From: DATLZU01 sp035573855
GTDB taxonomy: Bacteria > Nitrospirota > Nitrospiria > Nitrospirales > Nitrospiraceae
Reading direction: 5' to 3'
DNA: 64,000 nucleotides
Assembly: GCA_035573855.1 (NCBI GenBank)
Contig: DATLZU010000006.1
Coordinates: forward strand, 59,078 to 123,077
In this document: piece by piece, positions 8,609 through 17,194 of the stretch
How the letters are laid out: the number at the start of each line of letters is the position of its first letter
How positions within the stretch are numbered: the stretch's first letter is position 1
Made by a program: the position numbers and the translations under genes
Notes under the pieces: generated by a model
The model's database searches: none
What the model saw: only the letters and a program-made list of their open reading frames with translations
Told to the model about the DNA's origin: nothing

Positions 8609-8938
8609 ATGCCGATGTATGAATACCGCTGCGAAGGCTGCGGCGAACGGTTCGAGATCGTCCAATCCGTACACGCGAGACCGGAAGACACCGTTTGCCC
8701 GCACTGCAAAGCCCAGAAGGCGACCCGTCTGCTCTCCTCTTTCGCCTCGAAAGTCGTCGGCGACCATAAGCCGACGTATTCGGAGATGAAGGCGTACAGC
8801 ATGCTCAATGAACGAATGCACAAGTTTTCGAAGCTGCCGCCGATGTTCGGCAAGCGAACCGATCCTCCGCCCATGGGAACGTATATCGGGCAGCAGGACC
8901 CGTCTCCGACAACCGACCGCGGTTCGGAGAATGCCTGA
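8609..8938 (+). CDS. FmdB-type zinc ribbon protein
   Basis: A 109-residue protein opening with the FmdB zinc-ribbon module MPMYEYRCEGCGERFEIVQS, with CxxC at CEGC and the second pair in CPHC. It is followed by a helical tail ending in a polar stretch. Such small ribbons are thought to act in regulation or protein contacts; the exact role is unknown. The charged tail with a methionine-rich stretch (SEMKAYSMLNERMHKF) has no recognised domain. Confidence 0.88.
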   Translation: MPMYEYRCEGCGERFEIVQSVHARPEDTVCPHCKAQKATRLLSSFASKVVGDHKPTYSEMKAYSMLNERMHKFSKLPPMFGKRTDPPPMGTYIGQQDPSPTTDRGSENA

Positions 8939-9041
8939 CCACGGTTGTGACGGCCGCCTTCGCCCCTTCTCTTTTATGACCGCCCGGTGCAGCCAACGTT
9001 CTCTTCGGTCAACCATGAGACACGCTGAGAAAGGAGGGATC

Positions 9042-9869
9042 ATGCACGCGAGAAGCCTGCTCGCGGTCCTTTGCGGGCTTACCCTGGTCGGTGTACCGCT
9101 TTCGGCCAGCGGCGACGAGATCTCGGGTTCCCTTGTCATCGCCGGCAACGGCCCGGAACTGCAAACCATCGAAGCCCTTGCCAGAGCCTTCGAAAAAGTC
9201 CATCCGCGCGCCTACGTTGATATTCTTTGGGATGAGAATTCCAAACCCGTTGAACTGGTGAAATCGGGCCGCGCGCATCTCGCCGTGACCGGAACCGAGG
9301 ATCCGGAACTCGCGGCTACCCAAATTGCCTGGGACGGTATCGCCATCATCGTCAATCTTTCCAATTTCACCAAAGAAGTGACAAAACAGCAGGTTGCCGA
9401 TATCTTTTCAGGCAAGGTCAGGATGTGGTCTGACCTGGGCGGACCGGAAACCAAAATTCTGGTGATCGACCGGCCCCGCAACCAGAACATCCGGGATGCC
9501 TTCGAAGCGCAATTGGGCATTGAGGGCAAGATCCACAATTCGGCTAAAGTGATCGGGCGCGACGACAAGGTCATCAAGACGGTCGTCGGCACTCTCCCGC
9601 CCTTGTCGGCCGTGGCCTATGTGTCGTTGGGACAGGCTTTGGCGGCCGTCACAACGGGCGTCGCGGTGCGGTTGCTTCCCGTCGACAAAGTTGAACCAGA
9701 AATGCCGACGGTGAAAGACGGGCGCTATCCTCTTCGCCGGCCTGTGCTGCTCCTCTCGAAGAAGGAACCCAACCCAGTGGTCGATGCGTTCCGGGAGTTC
9801 GCCCTGTCCGACGCGGGTCAGAAAATCGTGTCCGAAGCCTACACGCCGCTCGCGAAAAAACAATCCTAG
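9042..9869 (+). CDS. PstS-like periplasmic substrate-binding protein
   Basis: A 275-residue secreted protein with AAGGAGGG before the ATG. Signal peptide residues 1-23 (LLAVLCGLTLVGVPLSASG). The mature part has the PBP-like phosphate-binding fold: LVIAGNGPELQTIEALARAFEK, then the family-typical IVNLSN...TKQQVADIFSGKVRMWSDLGG. It resembles phosphate-binding PstS-like proteins, but no pstCAB genes lie nearby, so transport is not assured; related proteins act as sensors or scaffolds. The next gene starts 13 bp later and is probably cotranscribed. Confidence 0.85.
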   Translation: MHARSLLAVLCGLTLVGVPLSASGDEISGSLVIAGNGPELQTIEALARAFEKVHPRAYVDILWDENSKPVELVKSGRAHLAVTGTEDPELAATQIAWDGIAIIVNLSNFTKEVTKQQVADIFSGKVRMWSDLGGPETKILVIDRPRNQNIRDAFEAQLGIEGKIHNSAKVIGRDDKVIKTVVGTLPPLSAVAYVSLGQALAAVTTGVAVRLLPVDKVEPEMPTVKDGRYPLRRPVLLLSKKEPNPVVDAFREFALSDAGQKIVSEAYTPLAKKQS

Positions 9870-9882
9870 CAAGGAGGTTCGT

Positions 9883-10335
9883 ATGTGGAAGCGAGTCTCT
9901 CCGGTTCTCGTACTGCTGCTCATCACGGGATTCGTCGCCGTGCCCGTCGGCGTCGCCCGGGGCGAGGGCGCTAATGTCGAGGGGTCCGGGTTCTCTCTGT
10001 TCGATATGGAGTCTATCAAGGGCTTTGACGCCCAAAAGGTGGAAAAGGATCCCGTCTGCGACCGAACCAAGCGCCCGAAGATCCTGAAGGTCGAACCGGA
10101 CGAAGCGAAGCCCGGCGAGAAGGTCGTCATTAAGGGCGAGAACTTCGGCACAAAAGAATGTTTCCATGGCGTGGCCTTCAGCGCCGCCGGATCCGCACAG
10201 ATCGAATATAAGTTCGTTAACGAGACCACCATCGAAGCGGTCGTTCCGGATGCGAAGGCCGGCATGTCGTTTATCGATGTGGTGACTGGCGGCGGAAACG
10301 CCCGTTCCAAGGCATTTCTGATCAAATCGAAGTAG
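9883..10335 (+). CDS. secreted IPT/TIG-domain protein
   Basis: A 150-residue exported protein preceded by AAGGAGG. Signal peptide ~1-27 (VLVLLLITGFVAVPVGVARG). The C-terminal ~80 residues form one IPT/TIG immunoglobulin-like domain: PKILKVEPDEAKPGEKVVIK, GENFG, then TTIEAVVPDAKAGMSFIDVV. Two cysteines (VCDRTK and KECFHG) could form a disulfide. Coupled to the PstS-like gene; the pair may work together in the periplasm (inference). Confidence 0.85.
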   Translation: MWKRVSPVLVLLLITGFVAVPVGVARGEGANVEGSGFSLFDMESIKGFDAQKVEKDPVCDRTKRPKILKVEPDEAKPGEKVVIKGENFGTKECFHGVAFSAAGSAQIEYKFVNETTIEAVVPDAKAGMSFIDVVTGGGNARSKAFLIKSK

Positions 10336-10338
10336 ACC

Positions 10339-10396
10339 GTTCTGCTTACCGGTGCAGAACGAGCGGCACGACCGGGAAGGCGGATCGCCTTCCCGG
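10339..10396 (+). terminator. two hairpins after the IPT gene
   Basis: GTTCTGC (10339-10345) pairs with GCAGAAC (10354-10360). CCGGGAAGGCG (10372-10382) pairs perfectly with CGCCTTCCCGG (10386-10396) across a 3-nt loop. There is no T-run, so this may be a Rho-assisted or transcript-stabilising end. The rest of the gap to 10548 shows nothing else. Confidence 0.5.
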
Positions 10397-10548
10397 CTGC
10401 GCCATCGCACGACCCTGCTGCATGAATCCCTTTCCGGTTCTTCCCTCCACGTCTCGACAAGACTCTTGATGCTGTGCTAGGTTACGCGATCTTTCGACTC
10501 CTCGGCGGCCGCGCCGCCGAGGGTGTCGCCGCATCAGCGAGCGAGAGC

Positions 10549-11967
10549 ATGTTCAAGAAAATCCTGGTCGCCAACCGGGGCGAAATCGCTATGCGGATCA
10601 TCCGTGCGTGCCGCGAACTGAATATCGCAACAGCCGCCATCTATTCCGAAGCGGACACCGCCGGCATCTATGTCAAGAAGGCCGACGAGGCTTATCTGGT
10701 CGGTCCCGGCCCGGTGAAGGGCTTCCTGGATATGGAGCAGATCGTCAGCCTGGCCAAACGCATCGGAGCCGACGCCATCCATCCCGGCTATGGATTTCTC
10801 TCGGAAAACGCCCAGTTCGCCCATCTCTGCCGGGCTTACGGCATCACTTTCATCGGCCCGAGCCCCCAAGCCATTCATTTGATGGGCAACAAGGTCAAGG
10901 CACGGGAATTGGCCAAGGAAGTCGGGGTGCCGATCGTGCCCGGAACCGACGGCGGCGTGACCAGCGTGGAGGATGCACTGGCCTTTGCCCGGACGGTGGG
11001 CTACCCGGTCATGATCAAAGCCAGCGCCGGTGGAGGGGGGCGCGGGCTGCGCGTCGTCCAGTCGGACGCCGAACTTCGAGAAAGCATGGAAGCCGCCGGC
11101 CGAGAAGCCGAGGCTGCGTTCGGCGACGGGAGCCTGTTCATCGAGAAATACATCGACCGACCGCACCACATCGAATTTCAGATCCTGGCCGACCAGCACG
11201 GCAATATCATCCATCTGGGGGAGCGGGACTGCTCGATCCAGCGCCGCCACCAGAAGCTGATCGAGATCGCGCCTTCGCTGATCCTGACGCCGAGACTCCG
11301 GGCGGAGATGGGCGAAGCCGCGATCGCCATCGCCCGCGCGGTCGACTATGACAACGCCGGCACGGTGGAGTTTCTGCTGGATCAGGAAGGTCGCTACTAC
11401 TTCATCGAGATGAACCCGCGCATCCAGGTCGAACATACGGTCACCGAGCAGATCACCGCAATCGACATCGTGCGGAACCAGATTTCGATCGCCGCGGGCA
11501 AGCCGCTCGACATCCGGCAGGAAGACGTCACCTTGCAGGGCCACGCCATCCAATGCCGCATCAACGCCGAGGACCCCCGCAACAATTTCCGGCCCTGCAC
11601 CGGCACCGTCACGGCGTACCTCTCTCCGGGCGGGATCGGCGTCCGGATCGACGGCGCCGTGTACAAGGACTACACGATTCCTCCCTATTACGACGCTCTC
11701 CTGGCGAAGCTGACGGTCCGGGGCCGCACGTGGGAAGAGGCAGTCAGCCGAATGCATCGTTCGCTGGAGGAGTACGTGCTCCGCGGGGTCAAGACCACGA
11801 TCCCCTTTATGAAAGCGATCATGGAAGAGCCGGATTTTCGGGCCGGCCGTTTCGACACGTCCTATCTGGACACACACCCGGAGTTGTTCAATTACGACGA
11901 ACGGACCGAACCCGAGGACCTGGTCCTGGCCATTTCCGCGGCGATCGCGGCGTATGAAGGGCTGTAG
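10549..11967 (+). CDS. pycA: pyruvate carboxylase subunit A (biotin carboxylase)
   Basis: ATP-dependent carboxylation of the biotin carried by PycB, using bicarbonate; the first half-reaction of oxaloacetate formation. The 472-residue product starts MFKKILVANRGEIAMRII. The ATP-grasp glycine loop KASAGGGGRGLR is at about residue 156-168, the catalytic region FIEMNPRIQVEHTVTE follows, and a biotin carboxylase C-terminal domain completes the protein. It lacks its own biotinyl domain, as expected for the two-subunit enzyme. It ends 6 bp before pycB. The same fold occurs in AccC; the partner gene decides the call. Confidence 0.93.
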   Translation: MFKKILVANRGEIAMRIIRACRELNIATAAIYSEADTAGIYVKKADEAYLVGPGPVKGFLDMEQIVSLAKRIGADAIHPGYGFLSENAQFAHLCRAYGITFIGPSPQAIHLMGNKVKARELAKEVGVPIVPGTDGGVTSVEDALAFARTVGYPVMIKASAGGGGRGLRVVQSDAELRESMEAAGREAEAAFGDGSLFIEKYIDRPHHIEFQILADQHGNIIHLGERDCSIQRRHQKLIEIAPSLILTPRLRAEMGEAAIAIARAVDYDNAGTVEFLLDQEGRYYFIEMNPRIQVEHTVTEQITAIDIVRNQISIAAGKPLDIRQEDVTLQGHAIQCRINAEDPRNNFRPCTGTVTAYLSPGGIGVRIDGAVYKDYTIPPYYDALLAKLTVRGRTWEEAVSRMHRSLEEYVLRGVKTTIPFMKAIMEEPDFRAGRFDTSYLDTHPELFNYDERTEPEDLVLAISAAIAAYEGL

Positions 11968-11973
11968 TGCAGC

Positions 11974-13926
11974 ATGGTTCAGCGCCGAACCAAGACAGCG
12001 GTACCGAAGAAAGCCGCCAAAGGCGCCCACCGCTCCCGACCCGTCGAGCTGGCGCCTCGCGAGGCGCCGGCCCTTGACCTCAAGCCGGCGCCGGGCAAGA
12101 AGCTCCTGATCACGGACGTCGCCCTGCGCGACGGCCATCAGTCTCTGCTCGCGACGCGGATGCGGACGGAGGACATGCTGCCGATCGCTCAGAAACTCGA
12201 CGCCGTCGGTTTTTGGTCGCTGGAAGTCTGGGGCGGTGCCACCTTCGATACCTGCCTGCGATTTCTGAAGGAAGATCCCTGGGAACGACTCCGCGCCCTC
12301 CGCACAGCGATGCCCAACACCAAGCTGCAGATGTTGCTGCGCGGCCAGAATCTCGTCGGGTACCGCCATTACGCCGACGACGTGCTGGAAAAATTCATCG
12401 AGCGTTCGGCGGCTAACGGAATCGACGTCTTCCGGATCTTCGACGCGTTGAACGACGTTCGCAATCTCGAGCGGGCCATCCGAGAAGTGAAGATCTGCGG
12501 CAAGCACGTCGAGGGCACGATCTGCTACACCGTCAGTCCGGTCCATAGCTTGGATCGTTTCGTCGATCTCGCCCGTCAGTTGGAAGACCTGGGAACCGAC
12601 ACGCTCTGCATCAAAGACATGGCCGGCCTGCTGGCGCCGTTCGACGCGTATGCGCTCATCCGCAAGCTGAAAGCCGCCGTCCGGGTGCCCATCCATCTGC
12701 ACACGCATTACACGTCCGGGATGGCGTCGATGTCGTCGCTGATGGCGATCCTCGCCGGGCTCGACATGCTGGACACTGCGATTTCGCCGCTGGCCGGGGG
12801 CACATCCCATCCGCCGACGGAGAGTCTGGTTGCCGCCTTGCGCGGTACACCGTACGACACCGGTCTGGAATTGCGGTCGCTGGAACCGATCGCCGAGCAT
12901 TTTCGGACCGTCCGCAAGAAATACCGCCAGTTCGAAAGCGACTTCACCGGCGTGGACGCGGAGATCCTCACGTCCCAGATCCCTGGTGGGATGCTCTCAA
13001 ATCTGGCCGCGCAATTGGCCGAACAGAACGCGCTCGACCGGATGAAGGAAGTCCTGGAGGAAGTGCCGCGCGTCAGGAAGGACATGGGCTATCCGCCGCT
13101 TGTCACGCCGACCAGCCAGATCGTCGGTACCCAGGCCACACTCAACGTGCTGACCGGCGAGCGGTACAAAGTCATCACCACGGAAACAAAAAACTATTTT
13201 CTGGGCCTATACGGGCGCGCGCCGGGTCCGGTGGACCGGGATGTGATGGCCCGGGCGATCGGTGATGAAGAGCCGATTAAGGGGCGGCCGGCGGACCGTC
13301 TCGACCCAGAACTGGACGCGATCAAGAGCGAACTGCCCGCCACGGCCAGATCCATTGAGGATCAGCTTTCTTACGCGCTCTTTCCGGCCATCGCGCGGGA
13401 ATTCTTCGAGGCGCGCGAGCGCGGCGAACTCACACCGGAGCCACTGGAGCCGCCTGCGGCGAGCGGGCCGGCCGTTGCGCACGAACTGCACCTGGCGCCG
13501 GTGGAGTTCAATGTGACCGTGCACGGCGAGACCTATCACATTCGGGTCTCCGGCTCGGGGCGCAAGATCGACGGACGCAAGCCGTACTACATCCGCGTCA
13601 ACGATAAACTGGAAGAAGTGCACCTGGAACCCATTCAGGAGGTGCTGGCTGGGGTGCCGGAACTCCCGGAGGCGAAAACCGGTGGGAAGCCCAAACGGCC
13701 GAAACCGGCGAAGCCGGGCGACGTGGCGCCGCCGATGCCGGGGCGGGTGGTAAAGCTCTTGGTGGCTCCAGGCGATGCGGTGAAAGCCGGAGACCCACTG
13801 CTGATCATCGAGGCCATGAAGATGGAAAGCCGCGTGCCCGCGCCCGTCGATGGGACCGTCACCGCCGTGTATGTCGCGGAAGGAGACCACGTGAAGACGG
13901 ATGAGACCCTGATCCAACTGGAGTGA
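11974..13926 (+). CDS. pycB: pyruvate carboxylase subunit B (carboxyltransferase-biotinyl)
   Basis: Transfers the carboxyl group from carboxybiotin to pyruvate, giving oxaloacetate. The 650 residues comprise a basic N-terminal extension (~40), a TIM-barrel carboxyltransferase domain opening ITDVALRDGHQSLLATRM, a conserved carboxylase domain, a Pro/Lys linker, and a C-terminal biotinyl domain with the biotin-accepting lysine (about residue 616) in EAMKMES. Barrel features CYTVSPVH, CIKDMAGLL and HLHTHYTSG are intact. The homologous oxaloacetate decarboxylase alpha subunit is excluded by pairing with pycA. In an rTCA-cycle organism this would be anaplerotic (inference). Confidence 0.92.
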   Translation: MVQRRTKTAVPKKAAKGAHRSRPVELAPREAPALDLKPAPGKKLLITDVALRDGHQSLLATRMRTEDMLPIAQKLDAVGFWSLEVWGGATFDTCLRFLKEDPWERLRALRTAMPNTKLQMLLRGQNLVGYRHYADDVLEKFIERSAANGIDVFRIFDALNDVRNLERAIREVKICGKHVEGTICYTVSPVHSLDRFVDLARQLEDLGTDTLCIKDMAGLLAPFDAYALIRKLKAAVRVPIHLHTHYTSGMASMSSLMAILAGLDMLDTAISPLAGGTSHPPTESLVAALRGTPYDTGLELRSLEPIAEHFRTVRKKYRQFESDFTGVDAEILTSQIPGGMLSNLAAQLAEQNALDRMKEVLEEVPRVRKDMGYPPLVTPTSQIVGTQATLNVLTGERYKVITTETKNYFLGLYGRAPGPVDRDVMARAIGDEEPIKGRPADRLDPELDAIKSELPATARSIEDQLSYALFPAIAREFFEARERGELTPEPLEPPAASGPAVAHELHLAPVEFNVTVHGETYHIRVSGSGRKIDGRKPYYIRVNDKLEEVHLEPIQEVLAGVPELPEAKTGGKPKRPKPAKPGDVAPPMPGRVVKLLVAPGDAVKAGDPLLIIEAMKMESRVPAPVDGTVTAVYVAEGDHVKTDETLIQLE

Positions 13927-14897
13927 TTCCTGTGCGTCCCGCGGCGTCGCTTGCGCCTCCGACGGGTCCGCCTCCCTCCATCGCCGTGCTGCTGGTTCTC
14001 ATGACCGCCATCCTCGGCGGGTGCACCGCCGTTCCCGAAATTCCCCGCTGGTTCGACGCGATCGAACGGATGCCGATCCACACAATCCTGGTAAGCGGTC
14101 ATCGCATCGCCTACCTGGATACGGGCGAAGGCCCGCCGGTCATTCTGATCCATGGATTCGGAGGGTCTCTGTGGCAGTGGGAATACCAGCAACGTGCTCT
14201 TTCGGCGGAGCATCGCTTGATCACGCTCGACGTGCTCGGTTCGGGATACTCTGACAAGCCTGATCTCGAATACCGACCGGAACAGTTGGTCGAGTTCTTC
14301 CGCGGCTTCATGGACGCGCTGAATCTGCCGCGCGCGTCACTGATTGGGAACTCGATGGGGGCCGGGCTGGCGATCGGCATGGCGCTGACGTATCCCGAGC
14401 GCGTGGACCGACTGGTCCTGATCGGAGGGCTGCCGGACCGGATTGAACAGAAGTTGGCGAGCCCATTGATCCGGCAGGCAATCGAGACGCGGGTGCCGAT
14501 TTGGCTCGCCTCTTTGGGAAATTGGCTGCTCGGCCGAAGCCTTACAGAAACGGTGCTGCGGGAGATCGTGCACGATTCCTCGCTGCTGACCCCTGCGGTG
14601 ATCGACCGTTCGCACCGAAACCGACGCCAGGCTAGCTTGATCGGTCCCTTGCTGACCATCGCCCGGAATTTACCGCTCTGGGAGGACGGATTCGCCAAAC
14701 GCCTGGGCGAGATCCGTCATCCGACGCTCATCCTCTGGGGTTCGCAAGACCGGGTGTTTCCCCCGCAAGTCGGCCATGAGCTGCACCGGACCATTCCCGG
14801 CTCGACCTTGGCGGTGATCCCGAACGCCGGCCACATCCCGCAGTGGGAGCAACCACAGGCGGTGAATCCGGTGCTCATTAAGTTTCTGCAACCTTGA
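13923..14897 (+). CDS. alpha/beta-hydrolase lipoprotein
   Basis: A 324-residue alpha/beta-hydrolase translated from a GTG overlapping the pycB stop (GTGA), so translation is probably coupled. Residues ~20-35 (VLLVLMTAILGGC) are a lipoprotein signal ending in a lipobox cysteine. The fold is clear: oxyanion region ILIHGFGGSLWQWEY, nucleophile serine in GNSMGAGLA (about residue 143), acid in WGSQDRVF and histidine in NAGHIPQWEQP. The substrate is not known; related enzymes include C-C bond hydrolases and esterases. A membrane-tethered envelope enzyme coupled to a cytosolic carboxylase is odd and may be only positional. Confidence 0.85.
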   Translation: MIPVRPAASLAPPTGPPPSIAVLLVLMTAILGGCTAVPEIPRWFDAIERMPIHTILVSGHRIAYLDTGEGPPVILIHGFGGSLWQWEYQQRALSAEHRLITLDVLGSGYSDKPDLEYRPEQLVEFFRGFMDALNLPRASLIGNSMGAGLAIGMALTYPERVDRLVLIGGLPDRIEQKLASPLIRQAIETRVPIWLASLGNWLLGRSLTETVLREIVHDSSLLTPAVIDRSHRNRRQASLIGPLLTIARNLPLWEDGFAKRLGEIRHPTLILWGSQDRVFPPQVGHELHRTIPGSTLAVIPNAGHIPQWEQPQAVNPVLIKFLQP

Positions 14898-14923
14898 CTT
14901 GGTCAGAACCTGCCCCCTATATA
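14894..14923 (+). promoter_or_regulatory. promoter of the thiol peroxidase gene
   Basis: TTGACT (14894-14899) and TATATA (14918-14923), 18-bp spacer, overlapping the end of the preceding gene. Predicted start near 14930, about 50 nt before the ATG at 14981. Confidence 0.5.
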
Positions 14924-14980
14924 AGCGGAGGACGCTCGGCTTCTCGCCGTCGCCTCGATTTTCAACGCATGGAGGAAATG

Positions 14981-15649
14981 ATGAATGGGCTTCGATTTTC
15001 CGCTCTCGTCGGTGGGACGCTGCTGATGTCGATTGCGACCGTAAGCTGTGCAGGCATGGGTCGATCCGTTGAATCCGGCTTCATGTACAAGAACCTGCCG
15101 ATAGCGACTGGAACTGTGGCCGCCGGCGAGGGCAACAGCGTGCTATTCCAGGGCAACCCCCTCGCCCTGTCCGGATCAGGCGTCAAAGTCGGCGACCCCC
15201 TTCGAGACGTGAAGCTGACGCAAACGGACTTGTCGCAGGTCAGCATCATTGACACCAAGGGGAAGGGCAAGGTCAGGATCATCAGCATCGTGCCCTCCCT
15301 CGACACGAAGGTCTGCGAGCAACAGACGCACCACCTCAGCGAGAAAAACCACGGACTTGACAAAATGGTCGAACTGATTACCGTCAGCGTGGATACGCCG
15401 TTCGCGCAAAAGCGGTTCGCCGAGGAGGCCAACATCAACAATGTGACGTTCCTTTCCGATTATCGCGGGGCGGAATTCGGCAAAGCCCACGGTCTGTTTC
15501 TGAAAGACCTGCACATCCTGGCGCGCGCGATCATGGTGGTGGACAAACACAACACGATCCGCTATCTCCAGGTCACGCCAGAACTGGGGCAATTACCGGA
15601 TATGGACGCCGCATTCCGGTTCGCCCGATCGCTGGTGACGGCTAGCTAG
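14981..15649 (+). CDS. thiol peroxidase (Tpx-like), lipoprotein, one-Cys form
   Basis: A peroxiredoxin of the Tpx subfamily that would reduce peroxides. GGAGG sits 5 nt before the ATG at 14981. The N-terminus is a lipoprotein signal (LMSIATVSCAG), unlike the usual cytosolic or periplasmic Tpx. The peroxidatic cysteine is in VPSLDTKVCEQQ (about residue 112). The second, resolving cysteine of typical Tpx (RFC in PFAQxRFC) is replaced: this protein reads PFAQKRFAEEAN. The only other cysteine is the lipobox one, so the mature enzyme would need an external thiol. The fold otherwise matches, with VTFLSDYRGAEFGKAHG. Confidence 0.88.
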   Translation: MNGLRFSALVGGTLLMSIATVSCAGMGRSVESGFMYKNLPIATGTVAAGEGNSVLFQGNPLALSGSGVKVGDPLRDVKLTQTDLSQVSIIDTKGKGKVRIISIVPSLDTKVCEQQTHHLSEKNHGLDKMVELITVSVDTPFAQKRFAEEANINNVTFLSDYRGAEFGKAHGLFLKDLHILARAIMVVDKHNTIRYLQVTPELGQLPDMDAAFRFARSLVTAS

Positions 15650-15658
15650 ACAGCAACC

Positions 15659-15730
15659 AGGTTAAGGTTCAGGGTCCAGGTCTAGGTTAAGACCCATCTC
15701 CACCCTTTAACTCAACCTCAGCCTTAACCT
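15659..15730. repeat. inverted word-like repeat
   Basis: AGGTTAAGG (15659-15667) and CCTTAACCT (15722-15730) are perfect inverted copies. A further AGGTTAAG lies at 15684-15691 and variants CTCAACCTCAG flank. It fills the gap between the thiol peroxidase gene and sthA. Confidence 0.55.
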
Positions 15731-15752
15731 TGACCTCCCTTATGGGCAAGCG

Positions 15753-17168
15753 ATGGCGCACTACGACATGTTGGTGATCGGCACCGGTCCGGCTGGACAG
15801 AAGGCCGCCGTCCAGGCGGCCAAGCTCGGCAAAAAAGTCGCCATCGTCGAGCGCAGAGAAGTTGTCGGCGGGGTCTGCATCAACACCGGCACCATTCCCA
15901 GCAAATCGTTGCGCGAGGCCGTCCTGTACTTGTCCGGCTTTCACCAGCGCAGCCTGTACGGAACCAGCTATCGGGTCAAACAGGACATCACGATGGAAGA
16001 TCTGATCTTCCGCGCCAACCACGTCATCAAACGCGAAATCGAAGTCATCCGCAACCAAATGGCGCGAAACCGTGTCGAAATGATCTTCGGCACCGCCAGC
16101 TTCGTCGATCCGCATCGGATCCGCATCGCCCAGACCCATGAGATTCTGGAACACACGGCCGATTACATCGTCATTGCCGTTGGCACAGTGCCGGCCAGGC
16201 CCGGTCATATTCCGTTCGACGGCCAGACGATCATCGACACGGACGGGCTTCTGAACCTCAAGCGCCTACCCAAGTCCATGACGATCGTCGGCGGCGGGGT
16301 GATCGGAACGGAATACGCTTCGATTCTCGCCACCATGGGTATGCACGTCGTGCTGATCGAACGGCGTCCGCGCCTGCTGGAATTCGTGGACACGGAAATC
16401 ATCGAGGCGCTCCAGTACCAGATGCGCAACATCGGCGTCACGCTCCGTTTCAACGAGGAAGTGGTGGCGATCGAGAAAGCCGACGATCAAGTGATCGTGC
16501 GACTGAGGAGCGGAAAAGAAATCGCCGCGACCACGGTCATGTATTCGGTGGGACGTCTGGGCGCCACCGACGGGCTGAATCTCGAGGCGGTCGGCATCAA
16601 ACCGGATGAGCGAGGTCGCCTACGCGTGAATGAGCATTTCCAAACCTCCGTCCCGCATATCTATGCCGCCGGCGATGTGATCGGGTTTCCCTCCCTGGCC
16701 TCCACGTCCATGCAACAGGGGCGCCTGGCAGCCTGCCACGCCTTCGGCCTGCCCGCTAAGATCCAAACGGAGTTGCTGCCCTATGGAATCTACTCCATTC
16801 CGGAGATTTCCATGGTCGGCCGCAACGAGGACGAGCTGACGCAGACGGGCGTGCCCTATGCTGTCGGGGTCGCGAGATATCGGGAAATTGCGCGGGGCCA
16901 GTTGATCGGCGACGAAATCGGCATGCTGAAACTGCTGTTCCACCCGAAAACGCACGAGTTGCTGGGCGTACACGCGATCGGCGAGGGAGCGACCGAGTTG
17001 ATCCACATCGGCCAGGCCGTCATGGCCTTTCACGGCCGGATCGAGTACTTCATCGACACCGTCTTCAATTACCCCACGCTCGCGGAATGCTACAAAGTCG
17101 CCGCGCTGGACGGCATCAATCGCCTGCCGCGACCGTGGGCCCCGGTCAAGCCGACCGGCTCGGCTTGA
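15753..17168 (+). CDS. sthA: soluble pyridine nucleotide transhydrogenase
   Basis: FAD flavoprotein that exchanges hydride between NADPH and NAD+ without ion pumping. At 471 residues it matches the family. The N-terminal FAD motif is VIGTGPAGQKAAVQAAKLG. The segment GGVCINTGTIPSK keeps the first cysteine of the dihydrolipoamide dehydrogenase motif but has Thr in place of the second, the mark that separates Sth from Lpd. The NAD-binding motif is IVGGGVIGTEYASIL; the C-terminus has GEGATELIHIGQAV and FNYPTLAECYKVAALDGINR. The next gene starts 26 bp later with its own strong Shine-Dalgarno sequence. Confidence 0.93.
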   Translation: MAHYDMLVIGTGPAGQKAAVQAAKLGKKVAIVERREVVGGVCINTGTIPSKSLREAVLYLSGFHQRSLYGTSYRVKQDITMEDLIFRANHVIKREIEVIRNQMARNRVEMIFGTASFVDPHRIRIAQTHEILEHTADYIVIAVGTVPARPGHIPFDGQTIIDTDGLLNLKRLPKSMTIVGGGVIGTEYASILATMGMHVVLIERRPRLLEFVDTEIIEALQYQMRNIGVTLRFNEEVVAIEKADDQVIVRLRSGKEIAATTVMYSVGRLGATDGLNLEAVGIKPDERGRLRVNEHFQTSVPHIYAAGDVIGFPSLASTSMQQGRLAACHAFGLPAKIQTELLPYGIYSIPEISMVGRNEDELTQTGVPYAVGVARYREIARGQLIGDEIGMLKLLFHPKTHELLGVHAIGEGATELIHIGQAVMAFHGRIEYFIDTVFNYPTLAECYKVAALDGINRLPRPWAPVKPTGSA

Positions 17169-17194
17169 CCGCTCCTGACCGGGAGGAGTTCCGC

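Noticed and set aside
10534..12900. A 788-codon open frame on the minus strand across pycA and pycB
   Set aside because: It mirrors two well-conserved genes on the plus strand, has no domain character, and such long antisense frames are common in GC-rich coding DNA.
10549..13926. Oxaloacetate decarboxylase or acetyl-CoA carboxylase instead of pyruvate carboxylase
   Set aside because: A biotin carboxylase subunit next to a carboxyltransferase-biotinyl subunit with pyruvate-type barrel motifs fits PycA-PycB; no beta/gamma decarboxylase subunits or AccB/A/D are present.
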